Source: Bacteroidetes bacterium 24-39-8
GTDB taxonomy: Bacteria; Bacteroidota; Bacteroidia; Chitinophagales; Chitinophagaceae
Reading direction: 5' to 3'
DNA length: 42,417 nucleotides
Assembly (NCBI GenBank): GCA_002256765.1
Contig: NCHJ01000010.1
Location: 1 to 42,417 of the forward strand
The position numbers and the translations under genes were made by a program. The notes under the pieces are model-generated. The model saw nothing but the letters and a program-made list of their open reading frames with translations, did no database searches and had not been told where the DNA came from. Positions 1-6,752 of the stretch are shown one piece after another (position 1 is the stretch's first letter; each line of letters opens with the position of its first letter).

Positions 1-198
1 CCGGAAGACCCTTGGCAACACCATTTTAGAGAAGATAATTATTTACCAGCAGCAGCGTTTCCAGCCGCCGCATTTTCTCAATTGCCCTTTATCAAATTGG
101 CAAAAAAAATCCCACTGGATGAGTGGGATGATATGGAATTCTTTTTACAAGAAACCTTTAAGGACATACTGCTCTTATTGGGCAATCAGACCATTTAA
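1..198 (+). CDS. C-terminal fragment of an unidentified protein
   Basis: An open frame runs from the first base of the window to a TAA at 196-198 and encodes the last 65 residues of a protein whose start lies outside. The fragment has an Ala/Phe/Pro-rich stretch followed by an acidic, hydrophobic tail (DEWDDMEFF, then KDILLLLGNQTI). There is no membrane segment or recognisable motif. It runs towards the START-like gene on the other strand with a 30 bp gap. I do not recognise the family; the upstream sequence would be needed to name it. Confidence 0.6.
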   Translation, partial: PEDPWQHHFREDNYLPAAAFPAAAFSQLPFIKLAKKIPLDEWDDMEFFLQETFKDILLLLGNQTI

Positions 199-228
199 TC
201 TTGTACAAAAATCAGTTGTAATAGGGGA

Positions 229-612
229 TTAGGCGCCCAAGCGGTGGAATAATTCCTTTACTTGGTATTCCCATAATTGACTTTGATCCTTGATCTCATT
301 TTTCTCAGCAAAATCTTTGATGATTAAGATGGTTTGGTTAGAGATCTCGGTTTTTTCAATTTTGAATTCAAAGTATTCGTTTTTTTCAGAATGTAACCAA
401 TGAAAACGGATAAACTTATCGTCTTCTTTGTCCATTACTTCTGCCTTATCGGGTGCGCCTCCGCTCCATGAGAAACTGTAAACATTCTCCCATTCGTCAA
501 CCTTGTCTGCAAACCATTCTTGCAAACCAGCTGGTGTTGACAAAAACTCAAACAATATACCGGGGGAACATCTTACAGGGAACTCAATAGTGAATAGTTG
601 CTTCTTGCTCAT
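229..612 (-). CDS. START-like (SRPBCC-fold) domain protein
   Basis: A 127-residue cytoplasmic protein consisting of one START-like/AHSA1-type domain. It opens with a beta strand (MSKKQLFTIEFPVRCSPGIL), followed by the helix and Leu-Gln-Glu-Trp-Phe-Ala segment (about residues 30-36) seen in the SRPBCC fold, then the beta sheet and a long C-terminal helix. This compact form is widespread in Bacteroidota and is usually listed as a START-like domain protein of unknown ligand. The fold makes a hydrophobic pocket, so small-lipid or cofactor binding is likely but not shown. It is a single gene, reading away from rpoD and converging on the partial gene at the window start. A possible -7 element (TAGATTTG on the minus strand, 700-707) lies 88 bp before the start codon, without a clear -33 partner. 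Confidence 0.8.
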   Translation of the reverse strand: MSKKQLFTIEFPVRCSPGILFEFLSTPAGLQEWFADKVDEWENVYSFSWSGGAPDKAEVMDKEDDKFIRFHWLHSEKNEYFEFKIEKTEISNQTILIIKDFAEKNEIKDQSQLWEYQVKELFHRLGA

Positions 613-743
613 TAAATCTTATTTAGCGCAGGTCAATCGTAGTTGTGCAATAATATTAAATAATCCTTCGCATCCAAATGTTTTTTTATTAGAAGCAGTC
701 AAATCTAGGGGCTGTTTAGGATGTGCGGAAAATATAAGCAGAT

Positions 744-766
744 AATTAATTGACAATCAATTAATT
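744..766. repeat. AT-rich perfect inverted repeat upstream of rpoD
   Basis: The 10-bp arm AATTAATTGA (744-753) is followed by a 3-nt spacer (CAA) and its exact reverse complement TCAATTAATT (757-766). There is no GC core and no T tract, so it is unlikely to be a terminator. It could be a protein-binding site in the rpoD upstream region. Confidence 0.5.
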
Positions 767-843
767 GAGTAAAATTATTTTTTTGTACAAGTTTCAATTA
801 TTTGTTAAATTGCTCTAGCATACAGTGAAAAAGGAATCTGTGG

Positions 844-860
844 CCCCTCCCTCCCCACCC
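844..860 (-). other. G-quadruplex/i-motif tract with single-base loops
   Basis: The plus strand reads CCCC-T-CCC-T-CCCC-A-CCC, so the minus strand carries four G runs of 3-4 separated by single bases. This is the tightest class of G-quadruplex motif. It is the only such tract I noticed in a moderately AT-rich window. It ends 46 bp before the rpoD ATG, so it lies in the promoter or the 5' untranslated region, with the G-rich strand as the template strand. Confidence 0.7.
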
Positions 861-906
861 GTAGTCAGAACTTTTCGGATACTTATACCAAATAAAACAT
901 GCATTT

Positions 907-1779
907 ATGAGTATGCGTCAGCTCAAGATTTCAAAATCTATTACCAACAGGGAATCCCAAAGTCTGGAAAAATACCTGCAAGAAATTGGTAAGGTAGAAC
1001 TGATTTCTCCTGAACAGGAGGTGGAATTGGCATTGAAAATCAAGAACGGAGACCAACGGGCTTTGGACCGATTGGTTAAATCTAACCTACGTTTTGTGGT
1101 TTCTGTGGCCAAACAGTACCAAAATCAAGGATTGACCCTGCCAGACCTGATTAATGAAGGCAACCTAGGTTTAATCAAAGCCGCTTTGCGATTTGACGAG
1201 ACCAGGGGATTCAAATTCATTTCTTATGCTGTTTGGTGGATCAGACAAAGCATTTTACAGTCATTGGCAGAACAGAGCCGGATTGTGCGACTACCGCTGA
1301 ACAAAGTGGGGCTCACCAACCGAATTAGCAAAGCCTATCAACAGCTAGAACAGGAATATGAAAGAGAGCCCAGCCCAGAAGAATTGGCCGAGCTCTTAGA
1401 CCTTGGTATTGATGAAGTAACCGCCACTATGAATGTGGGATTCCGCCACGTAAGCATGGATACACCGCTCTCAGACGGGGAAGACGGTACCCTCATGGAC
1501 CTAATGGAGAACCCCAATGCAGTCAAAACAGACGAGAAACTGGAGCATTTTGAATCGCTCCGCATGGAAATAGAGCGCAGTTTGCGTACCCTCACTGAGC
1601 GCCAAAAAGACGTGGTTTGCTTCTTTTTTGGCATTGGTGTAGACCATCCCTTGAGTTTAGAAGATATTGGAGAGCGTTATAACCTGACCCGAGAAAGGGT
1701 GCGCCAAATCAAGGACAAAGCCATTACCAAACTCCGCTCTACCAATAGATGTAAGCAGTTAAGGGTTTACTTAGGTTGA
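907..1779 (+). CDS. rpoD: Primary RNA polymerase sigma factor (sigma-70/SigA type)
   Basis: Housekeeping sigma factor that directs RNA polymerase to most promoters. At 290 residues it has the short form normal for Bacteroidota: region 1.1 is missing and the protein begins almost at region 1.2 ([20 protein letters not shown]). Region 2 is clear ([17 protein letters not shown]; then [16 protein letters not shown], the core-binding and -10-recognition helices). Region 3 follows, and region 4 ends with the helix-turn-helix [20 protein letters not shown]. The C-terminus (QLRVYLG) is typical of the family. Translation may start at 907 (Met-Ser-Met-Arg) or 913 (Met-Arg-Gln-Leu), the latter being commoner in relatives. 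It is followed by a hairpin terminator at 1811-1839. Upstream sequence is unusual (C tracts 844-860). Confidence 0.96.
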   Translation: MSMRQLKISKSITNRESQSLEKYLQEIGKVELISPEQEVELALKIKNGDQRALDRLVKSNLRFVVSVAKQYQNQGLTLPDLINEGNLGLIKAALRFDETRGFKFISYAVWWIRQSILQSLAEQSRIVRLPLNKVGLTNRISKAYQQLEQEYEREPSPEELAELLDLGIDEVTATMNVGFRHVSMDTPLSDGEDGTLMDLMENPNAVKTDEKLEHFESLRMEIERSLRTLTERQKDVVCFFFGIGVDHPLSLEDIGERYNLTRERVRQIKDKAITKLRSTNRCKQLRVYLG

Positions 1780-1793
1780 ACCACAGAACATAC

Positions 1794-1801
1794 TATATTT
1801 G
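1794..1801 (+). promoter_or_regulatory. Possible -7 element upstream of ffh
   Basis: TATATTTG matches the Bacteroidota -7 consensus TAnnTTTG exactly. The nearest TTG (1776-1778) is only 15 nt upstream, short of the usual 19-20. A start near 1808 would place the 1811-1839 hairpin at the very 5' end of the message, so the assignment is uncertain. Confidence 0.35.
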
Positions 1802-1810
1802 CAACTCTTT

Positions 1811-1839
1811 AAACTGAACTTGAGGTTCAGTTTTTTTTT
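1811..1839 (+). terminator. Rho-independent terminator after rpoD
   Basis: Perfect 9-bp stem (AAACTGAAC 1811-1819 with GTTCAGTTT 1825-1833), loop TTGAG and a run of nine T (1831-1839). It lies 31 bp after the rpoD stop and 24 bp before the ffh start. Confidence 0.8.
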
Positions 1840-1863
1840 GAATGTTTTGAAAGAAGTGCAACC

Positions 1864-3186
1864 ATGTTTAATTCATTAAGTGAAAAATTAGAATCGGCCT
1901 TTAAGAACCTTAAAGGAGAAGCCAGGATCAATGACCTAAACATTGCCAATACGGTAAAAGATATCCGTAGGGCTTTGATTGACGCCGATGTAAACTTTAA
2001 AATAGCCAAGGAATTCACTGACAAAGTGAAGGACAAAGCGGTGGGTGAAAAAGTCATCAATGCCATTAGTCCTGGTCAGTTGATGACTAAGATTGTTCAA
2101 GATGAATTAACGGAATTAATGGGTGGTTCAGAAGCCCAATTCAATATCAGCGGCAACCCTGCCATTATCCTTATTGCGGGTTTACAGGGTAGTGGTAAAA
2201 CCACGTTTACTGGTAAACTAGCCAACTATTTAAAAACACAGAAAGGCAAGTCTCCCATGGTGGTGGCTTGTGATATCTATCGCCCTGCGGCCATTGATCA
2301 GTTGACTGTTTTGGCAGAACAAATTGGTGTGACCGTTTATAGTGAAAGAGAAAATAAAGACGCGGTTTCCATTGCTCAAAACGCCATTAAAGAAGCAAAA
2401 GCTACTAACAAAAATGTAGTCATCATAGATACTGCGGGCCGTTTGGCTATTGATGAAGTGATGATGTCAGAAGTAGCCAATGTAAAGGCTGCGGTGAATC
2501 CTGCAGAGATTTTATTTGTAGTGGATTCCATGACTGGTCAAGATGCGGTGAATACTGCCAAGGCCTTTAACGATAGACTAGATTTTACCGGTGTAGTATT
2601 AACCAAATTAGATGGTGATACACGCGGTGGTGCTGCCCTTTCTATCAAGTACACGGTTAACAAACCCATTAAGTTTGTGAGCTCTGGTGAGAAGATGGAT
2701 ACCCTAGATGTATTCTATCCAGAGCGTATGGCTCAAAGGATTTTGGGCATGGGTGATATTACTACTTTGGTGGAAAAAGCGCAGGCCCAGTACAACGAGG
2801 TAGAAGCCAAGAAATTGGAGAAGAAGATTCGTAAGAACCAATTTGATTTTCAGGACTTCTTAGATCAGTTACAGCAGATCAAGAAAATGGGTAATATCAA
2901 AGACCTGATGGGTATGATTCCTGGAGTAGGTAAAGCCATCAAGGATGTAGACATTAATGACGACGCGTTCAAAGGCATTGAAGCCATTATCAAATCAATG
3001 ACCCCCTTTGAAAGAGCCAACCCAGACGCGTTAAATCCCAGCAGAAAAACAAGAATTGCCAAGGGTTCTGGTAAAGACATCAATGAAGTCAATGCTTTTA
3101 TGAAACAATTTGAGCAAATGAAACAAATGATGAAAATGATGAATAATATGCCCATGGGAGGCCGTTTCCCGGGTATGAAACGATAA
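1864..3186 (+). CDS. ffh: Signal recognition particle protein Ffh (SRP54)
   Basis: GTPase that binds signal peptides of nascent membrane and secreted proteins together with SRP RNA and delivers ribosomes to the receptor FtsY. The 440-residue protein has an N-terminal helical bundle (about 1-95) and a G domain with the P loop GLQGSGKTT (106-114), a DTAGR motif and TKLDG. A methionine-rich M domain from about 300 ends in the Met/Lys-rich tail QMKQMMKMMNNMPMGG, the signal-peptide groove. Length and domains are complete. It stands alone between the rpoD terminator and the rpsP promoter. No SRP RNA gene was seen nearby. Confidence 0.97.
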   Translation: MFNSLSEKLESAFKNLKGEARINDLNIANTVKDIRRALIDADVNFKIAKEFTDKVKDKAVGEKVINAISPGQLMTKIVQDELTELMGGSEAQFNISGNPAIILIAGLQGSGKTTFTGKLANYLKTQKGKSPMVVACDIYRPAAIDQLTVLAEQIGVTVYSERENKDAVSIAQNAIKEAKATNKNVVIIDTAGRLAIDEVMMSEVANVKAAVNPAEILFVVDSMTGQDAVNTAKAFNDRLDFTGVVLTKLDGDTRGGAALSIKYTVNKPIKFVSSGEKMDTLDVFYPERMAQRILGMGDITTLVEKAQAQYNEVEAKKLEKKIRKNQFDFQDFLDQLQQIKKMGNIKDLMGMIPGVGKAIKDVDINDDAFKGIEAIIKSMTPFERANPDALNPSRKTRIAKGSGKDINEVNAFMKQFEQMKQMMKMMNNMPMGGRFPGMKR

Positions 3187-3252
3187 AAAAGCAGTAAAAA
3201 ACCGTTCTTTTTCAGCTAATTCGGGATTCTAACAAATCCTTTACATACAAAG

Positions 3253-3283
3253 TTGGTAGGAAATGGTTTTACTATTACTTTTG
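3253..3283 (+). promoter_or_regulatory. Bacteroidota-type promoter for rpsP
   Basis: TTG at 3253-3255, a 20-nt spacer and TACTTTTG at 3276-3283 match the TTG-N19/20-TAnnTTTG pattern read by the Bacteroidota primary sigma factor. The expected start near 3290 gives a leader of about 55 nt before the ATG at 3346. It also argues against the upstream in-frame start at 3253. Confidence 0.6.
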
Positions 3284-3345
3284 TCCCCCAGCTATTCTTA
3301 GTTGGATTAACAAATTTCCTTAAAGCCTATAAATGTCTATTTAAC

Positions 3346-3804
3346 ATGGCAGTAAAAATGAGATTACAGAGACACGGTAGCAAGAAACGTCCTTTCTACT
3401 TTATTGTAGTGGCCGATGCCCGTGCACCCAGAGATGGAAAATTCATCCAGAAATTGGGTACTTACAACCCGCTTACAGTTCCTGCAAGCATTCAATTAGA
3501 CCGTCAAAAAGCTTTGGAGTGGTTGAACAAAGGTGCTCAACCCACCGACACTGTTCGTCGTATCCTTTCTTTCAAAGGCGTATTGTACCTGAAACACCTT
3601 TTACGTGGTGTTAAATTGGGTCTGTTTGATGATGCTACAGCCATGACAAAGTTCCAGGAATGGCACAATGAACATGAAGCACAAATTACCCGTCGTAACG
3701 ACGAGCATAAGAAGGTTCAAAGAGCAAAGAAAGTGTATGTTCCAGTTGTGAAAAAAGTGGAAACTACAGAAGAAGCTGCTCCTGAAAGCCAGCCTGAAGC
3801 TTAG
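3346..3804 (+). CDS. rpsP: Small-subunit ribosomal protein bS16
   Basis: Ribosomal protein of the 30S body, needed for its assembly. The protein reads [19 protein letters not shown], followed by the bS16 core ([22 protein letters not shown]). It carries an extended, charged C-terminal tail (about residues 90-152, ending in Glu/Ala-rich sequence) that is common in Bacteroidota and makes it longer (152 aa) than the roughly 80-residue Escherichia coli protein. The start at 3346 was chosen because the family begins here and a good promoter lies in the longer reading frame. rimM follows, but a terminator (3844-3870) sits between them. Confidence 0.95.
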   Translation: MAVKMRLQRHGSKKRPFYFIVVADARAPRDGKFIQKLGTYNPLTVPASIQLDRQKALEWLNKGAQPTDTVRRILSFKGVLYLKHLLRGVKLGLFDDATAMTKFQEWHNEHEAQITRRNDEHKKVQRAKKVYVPVVKKVETTEEAAPESQPEA

Positions 3805-3843
3805 TGTAATACAGACTTACAAAAGCAATTCTGTAAACTGATT

Positions 3844-3870
3844 AAGTCCTGGCATTTGCCGGGACTTTTT
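3844..3870 (+). terminator. Rho-independent terminator between rpsP and rimM
   Basis: 10-bp stem (AAGTCCTGGC 3844-3853 with GCCGGGACTT 3858-3867, one U-G pair), ATTT loop and T tract to 3870. It may be partial, allowing some read-through into rimM, which starts 17 bp later. Confidence 0.75.
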
Positions 3871-3886
3871 GTTCCAAATAATTAGC

Positions 3887-4405
3887 ATGAGTGAATACAT
3901 CCATATTGGTAAACTAGTAGCCAGCTTTGGTTTAAAGGGTGAGCTGATTCTCAAACACGAGTTGGGAAAGAAGACCGTTTTCAAAGGCATTGAAGTACTG
4001 TTTGTAGAAGAAACAAAAGGAAACTACCTGCCTTATTTTATTGAAAATTCTAAGGCTTCTAATCAAGAAGAAACCACTATTAAATTAGAAGGACTCAATA
4101 CCAAGGAATCCGCTGCCAGACTGGTTTCTAGGAATGCATGGGTAGCAGATACAGACTTTAGAAAATTAGTGGGTAAAACCGCTCCCATTGCCATGCTGGG
4201 ATACCAATTGTTTGATGATGGTACATTACTTGCACCTATAGAAGAAGTAATCAATCAACCACACCAAGTGCTCTTACGCATTACCTTAGAAGGCAAGGAA
4301 GTATTGATTCCTTTGCACGAAGAAACACTGGATAGTATTGATCATGATAAGAAGCAGGTGCACGTAACACTGCCTGATGGTTTGTTGGAAATTTATACCA
4401 GTTAA
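3887..4405 (+). CDS. rimM: Ribosome maturation factor RimM
   Basis: Assembly factor that binds uS19 and helps 16S rRNA processing of the 30S head. The 172-residue protein has the N-terminal RimM beta barrel (YIHIGKLVASFGLKGELIL, about 4-85) and a C-terminal PRC-barrel-like domain (about 100-170, GYQLFDDGTLLAPIEEV; VLIPLHEETLDSID). The start at 3887 (Met-Ser-Glu-Tyr-Ile-His-Ile-Gly) was chosen because the family motif begins at once; six more in-frame codons upstream are not conserved in character. In many bacteria rimM is followed by trmD and rplS; here a thioesterase gene follows after 10 bp. Confidence 0.93.
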   Translation: MSEYIHIGKLVASFGLKGELILKHELGKKTVFKGIEVLFVEETKGNYLPYFIENSKASNQEETTIKLEGLNTKESAARLVSRNAWVADTDFRKLVGKTAPIAMLGYQLFDDGTLLAPIEEVINQPHQVLLRITLEGKEVLIPLHEETLDSIDHDKKQVHVTLPDGLLEIYTS

Positions 4406-4415
4406 TTTTGCTCTC

Positions 4416-4808
4416 ATGGCGCATCAATTTGAACATACCATTACCGTTTTGCCCGAGCATTTAGACAATCAGAACCACGTAAACAATGTGATCTATTTGC
4501 AGTTTATGCAAGACATTGCCATTGAACATTGGAATAGCGTTGTGCCTGCGGCCATGGAAGCAGAAATTGTTTGGGTAGTCAAGCGTCATGAAGTGGATTA
4601 CCATGCACCAGCTTTATTGGGTGATGAGTTATTGGTTAAAACTTATACGGGTGCTTTGTCTACAGTTGCATGGGACAGACACTGTGAAATTATTCGCTTG
4701 CGCGATCGTAAAAAAATCATCAGCTCTAAAAGTGCCTGGGTTTGTTTAGACAGAAAAACCGGCCGCCCCCGCCGCATAGACGATGCTATTAAAGCCGTTT
4801 TTGATTAA
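4416..4808 (+). CDS. Hotdog-fold acyl-CoA thioesterase (4HBT/YbgC-like)
   Basis: Small (130 aa) hotdog-fold protein, likely hydrolysing an acyl-CoA or acyl-carrier thioester. The N-terminal EHLDNQNHVNNVIYLQF segment (about 15-31) corresponds to the D-x-x-x-H-V-x-N-x-x-Y active-site motif of the 4HBT family, with D17, H21 and N23 or N24 at the expected places; the central helix and five-strand sheet follow. The substrate cannot be read from sequence. It lies 10 bp behind rimM. The sequence TAATTTTG at 4403-4410, inside the rimM stop region, matches a -7 element with a TTTG 18 nt upstream, which would give an almost leaderless message. Confidence 0.85.
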   Translation: MAHQFEHTITVLPEHLDNQNHVNNVIYLQFMQDIAIEHWNSVVPAAMEAEIVWVVKRHEVDYHAPALLGDELLVKTYTGALSTVAWDRHCEIIRLRDRKKIISSKSAWVCLDRKTGRPRRIDDAIKAVFD

Positions 4809-4868
4809 ATCTAACTACTACTTATTAAGGTTTGAATGCGCATTACAGCCTTTGCTTAACTTAGCAAG

Positions 4869-6020
4869 ATGCAGCCCCAACGCTATATTGCCCATATGGA
4901 TCTGGATAGCTTTTTTGTAAGCGTGGAAGTCTTGAATGACCCATCGCTCAAGGGCAAGCCCGTGATTGTAGGAGGTTCTAGAGATAGGGGTGTGGTAACC
5001 ACTTGCAGTTATGAAGCGCGCAAGTTTGGTGTGCGTTCGGCCATGCCCATGAAGAAAGCCATGCAGCTTTGCCCACACGCTACTTTGGTTAGGGGAACGC
5101 GAGGAGAATACAGCCGCTATTCTAGAATGATTACAGAAATCATTGCAGCCAAAGCCCCACTATTTGAAAAAGCATCTATAGATGAATTTTTTATTGACCT
5201 CACGGGGATGGACAAATTCTTTGATCCTTTTCAGTGGACCATTGACCTGCGCAATGAGATTATTGAAAAAACAGGACTACCCATTTCTTTTGGTTTAGCT
5301 ACCAATAAAATGGTGGCCAAGATTGCTACCGATGAAGCCAAACCCAATGGCTATTTATTTGTAGAACCCGGTATGGAAAAGGAATTCCTGGCACCACTAC
5401 CCGTGAATAAATTTTCTGGTGTGGGTGATGCCACCCATGAGATCCTTAAAGAGATGGGCATTTTTACCATTGAGCAATTGAGTAAAACAGATCCTGCTGT
5501 ATTAGAAAAAAGACTGGGAAAATATGGTTCTGACCTGCACAGAAAATCCTTTGGAATACATCATGGAGAAGTGCATGCTTATCATGAAGCAAAATCTATA
5601 AGTACTGAAAATACTTTTGAAGAAAATAAAATTGACATAGAATTTCTCTTGGCAGAACTGGTGCGCATGACAGAGAAAGTAGCGTTTGAACTCCGTCAGG
5701 ATGAGAAGCTAGCTGGTTGTATTGCGGTAAAAATTCGCTACCCTGATTTTGAAACCACGTCTAAGCAAACAACCATTGACTATACTTTTCGCGATGATGA
5801 ATTGATTCCCATAGCCATTGACCTATTTCACAAACTATATAGAAACGGGCAACCCGTCAGACTCTTGGGTGTGCGTTTGAGTGAACTCACCAATCACGCC
5901 ATTCAAGGCAGTTTGTTTGACGATGCCGAGAAAAAGAACAATCTCTACAAAGCCATCGACAGCGTCAAAAATCAATTTGGCAAGGGCTTGTTGCAAAAGG
6001 CCAGAACTGTAAAAAAATAA
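4869..6020 (+). CDS. dinB: DNA polymerase IV (Y-family translesion polymerase)
   Basis: Error-prone polymerase that copies past damaged template bases. The 383-residue protein has the Y-family palm motifs MDLDSFF (D11) and SIDEFFIDLTG (D105, E106) that bind the catalytic metals. A helix-hairpin-helix thumb follows (about 175-220, VNKFSGVGDATHEILKEMG), then the little-finger domain (about 240-345). Near the C-terminus QGSLF (346-350) fits the beta-clamp binding motif QxxLF. It is complete and stands alone, converging on the pseudouridine synthase gene with a 17-bp gap. No LexA-type box was recognised upstream. Confidence 0.95.
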   Translation: MQPQRYIAHMDLDSFFVSVEVLNDPSLKGKPVIVGGSRDRGVVTTCSYEARKFGVRSAMPMKKAMQLCPHATLVRGTRGEYSRYSRMITEIIAAKAPLFEKASIDEFFIDLTGMDKFFDPFQWTIDLRNEIIEKTGLPISFGLATNKMVAKIATDEAKPNGYLFVEPGMEKEFLAPLPVNKFSGVGDATHEILKEMGIFTIEQLSKTDPAVLEKRLGKYGSDLHRKSFGIHHGEVHAYHEAKSISTENTFEENKIDIEFLLAELVRMTEKVAFELRQDEKLAGCIAVKIRYPDFETTSKQTTIDYTFRDDELIPIAIDLFHKLYRNGQPVRLLGVRLSELTNHAIQGSLFDDAEKKNNLYKAIDSVKNQFGKGLLQKARTVKK

Positions 6021-6037
6021 AATCTGTTTCGGTTTTT

Positions 6038-6748
6038 TTATCCCTTCCATTTGCGCAATTGTTGTAAAACAGCGCGTAAGTCTTTGGGTGGTTCGGCTTC
6101 CAATTGATAAACTGTTCCTCCAAAACTAAAATTCAATTTGTGTGAATGCAAGGCCAATCGGTTGAGGATGGGTCTTTCTTCATCGGCCTGTTTGGCCAGT
6201 TTGAAATTTCTTTTTAAGGCAGACAACAAAACGGGTTTGCCATCGCCATAGAGTTCATCGCACACAATGCTATGACCAATATGGTGCATGTGTACGCGAA
6301 TCTGGTGGGTACGTCCTGTATGAATTTGAAACTTGACCCAGGAAAAAGAACGGAAAGATTCCAATACTTCATAATCGGTAACAGAAACCTTGCCCTTGGC
6401 ATGGGTCATCATCTTGGTAGTCTTACCAGGATGTTCCATAATGGGTGCATCAATGGTTCCGGCAGGCGTCATCATATTGCCATAGACCAAACCCAAGTAG
6501 AATTTCTCCATCTCTCTTCCTTCAAACAAAGCTGAAAGTTCTTTGTGACTTTCTTCAGTTTTGGCAAAGACAATGATACCACTGGTATCGCGGTCCAAAC
6601 GGTGTACGGTATAGATGTCTCCAAAACGCTGACGCAACAGGTCTTTCAAAGAAATCTCCTGACCCATCCGGTCTGGAATACTCAACAAGCCAGAGGGTTT
6701 ATTGATGGCAATCAATGCCTCGTTTTCAAAAATAATATCTAGATGCAT
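6038..6748 (-). CDS. RluA-family RNA pseudouridine synthase
   Basis: Isomerises specific uridines in rRNA or tRNA to pseudouridine. The core domain carries NKPSGLL and the catalytic HRLDRDTSG motif (aspartate about residue 52 from this start), then KFYLGLVYG and the GRTHQIRVH motif. There is no S4 domain, as in RluA/RluC-type short members. The target site cannot be deduced. The start at 6748 (Met-His-Leu-Asp) lies 4 bp after the stop of the upstream RluB-like gene; a longer start at 6778 would overlap that gene by 26 bp. The two are probably co-transcribed. Confidence 0.9.
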   Translation of the reverse strand: MHLDIIFENEALIAINKPSGLLSIPDRMGQEISLKDLLRQRFGDIYTVHRLDRDTSGIIVFAKTEESHKELSALFEGREMEKFYLGLVYGNMMTPAGTIDAPIMEHPGKTTKMMTHAKGKVSVTDYEVLESFRSFSWVKFQIHTGRTHQIRVHMHHIGHSIVCDELYGDGKPVLLSALKRNFKLAKQADEERPILNRLALHSHKLNFSFGGTVYQLEAEPPKDLRAVLQQLRKWKG

Positions 6749-6752
6749 GGAA

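Larger units (their letters stand above)
613..906. promoter_or_regulatory. Divergent control region between START-like gene and rpoD
   Basis: 294 bp without a convincing gene; a small open frame entering from 503 is a shadow of the minus-strand gene. The region holds an AT-rich perfect inverted repeat (arms AATTAATTGA 744-753 and its complement 757-766) and a run of C tracts at 844-860 that forms a G-quadruplex motif on the minus strand, 46 bp before the rpoD start. No full TTG-N19/20-TAnnTTTG promoter could be placed for rpoD. Confidence 0.5.

Noticed and set aside
503-745. 80-residue plus-strand open frame opposite the START-like gene
   Set aside because: Shadow of the real minus-strand gene, Cys/Asn-rich, no homology-like features.
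3253-3345. Longer N-terminus for bS16 starting at 3253
   Set aside because: The extra 31 residues are not family-like and the stretch contains a well-spaced promoter.
6010-6040. A7/T7 complementary tracts between dinB and the RluA-family gene as a bidirectional terminator
   Set aside because: The stem would be A-U pairs only with a 15-nt loop; too weak to call.
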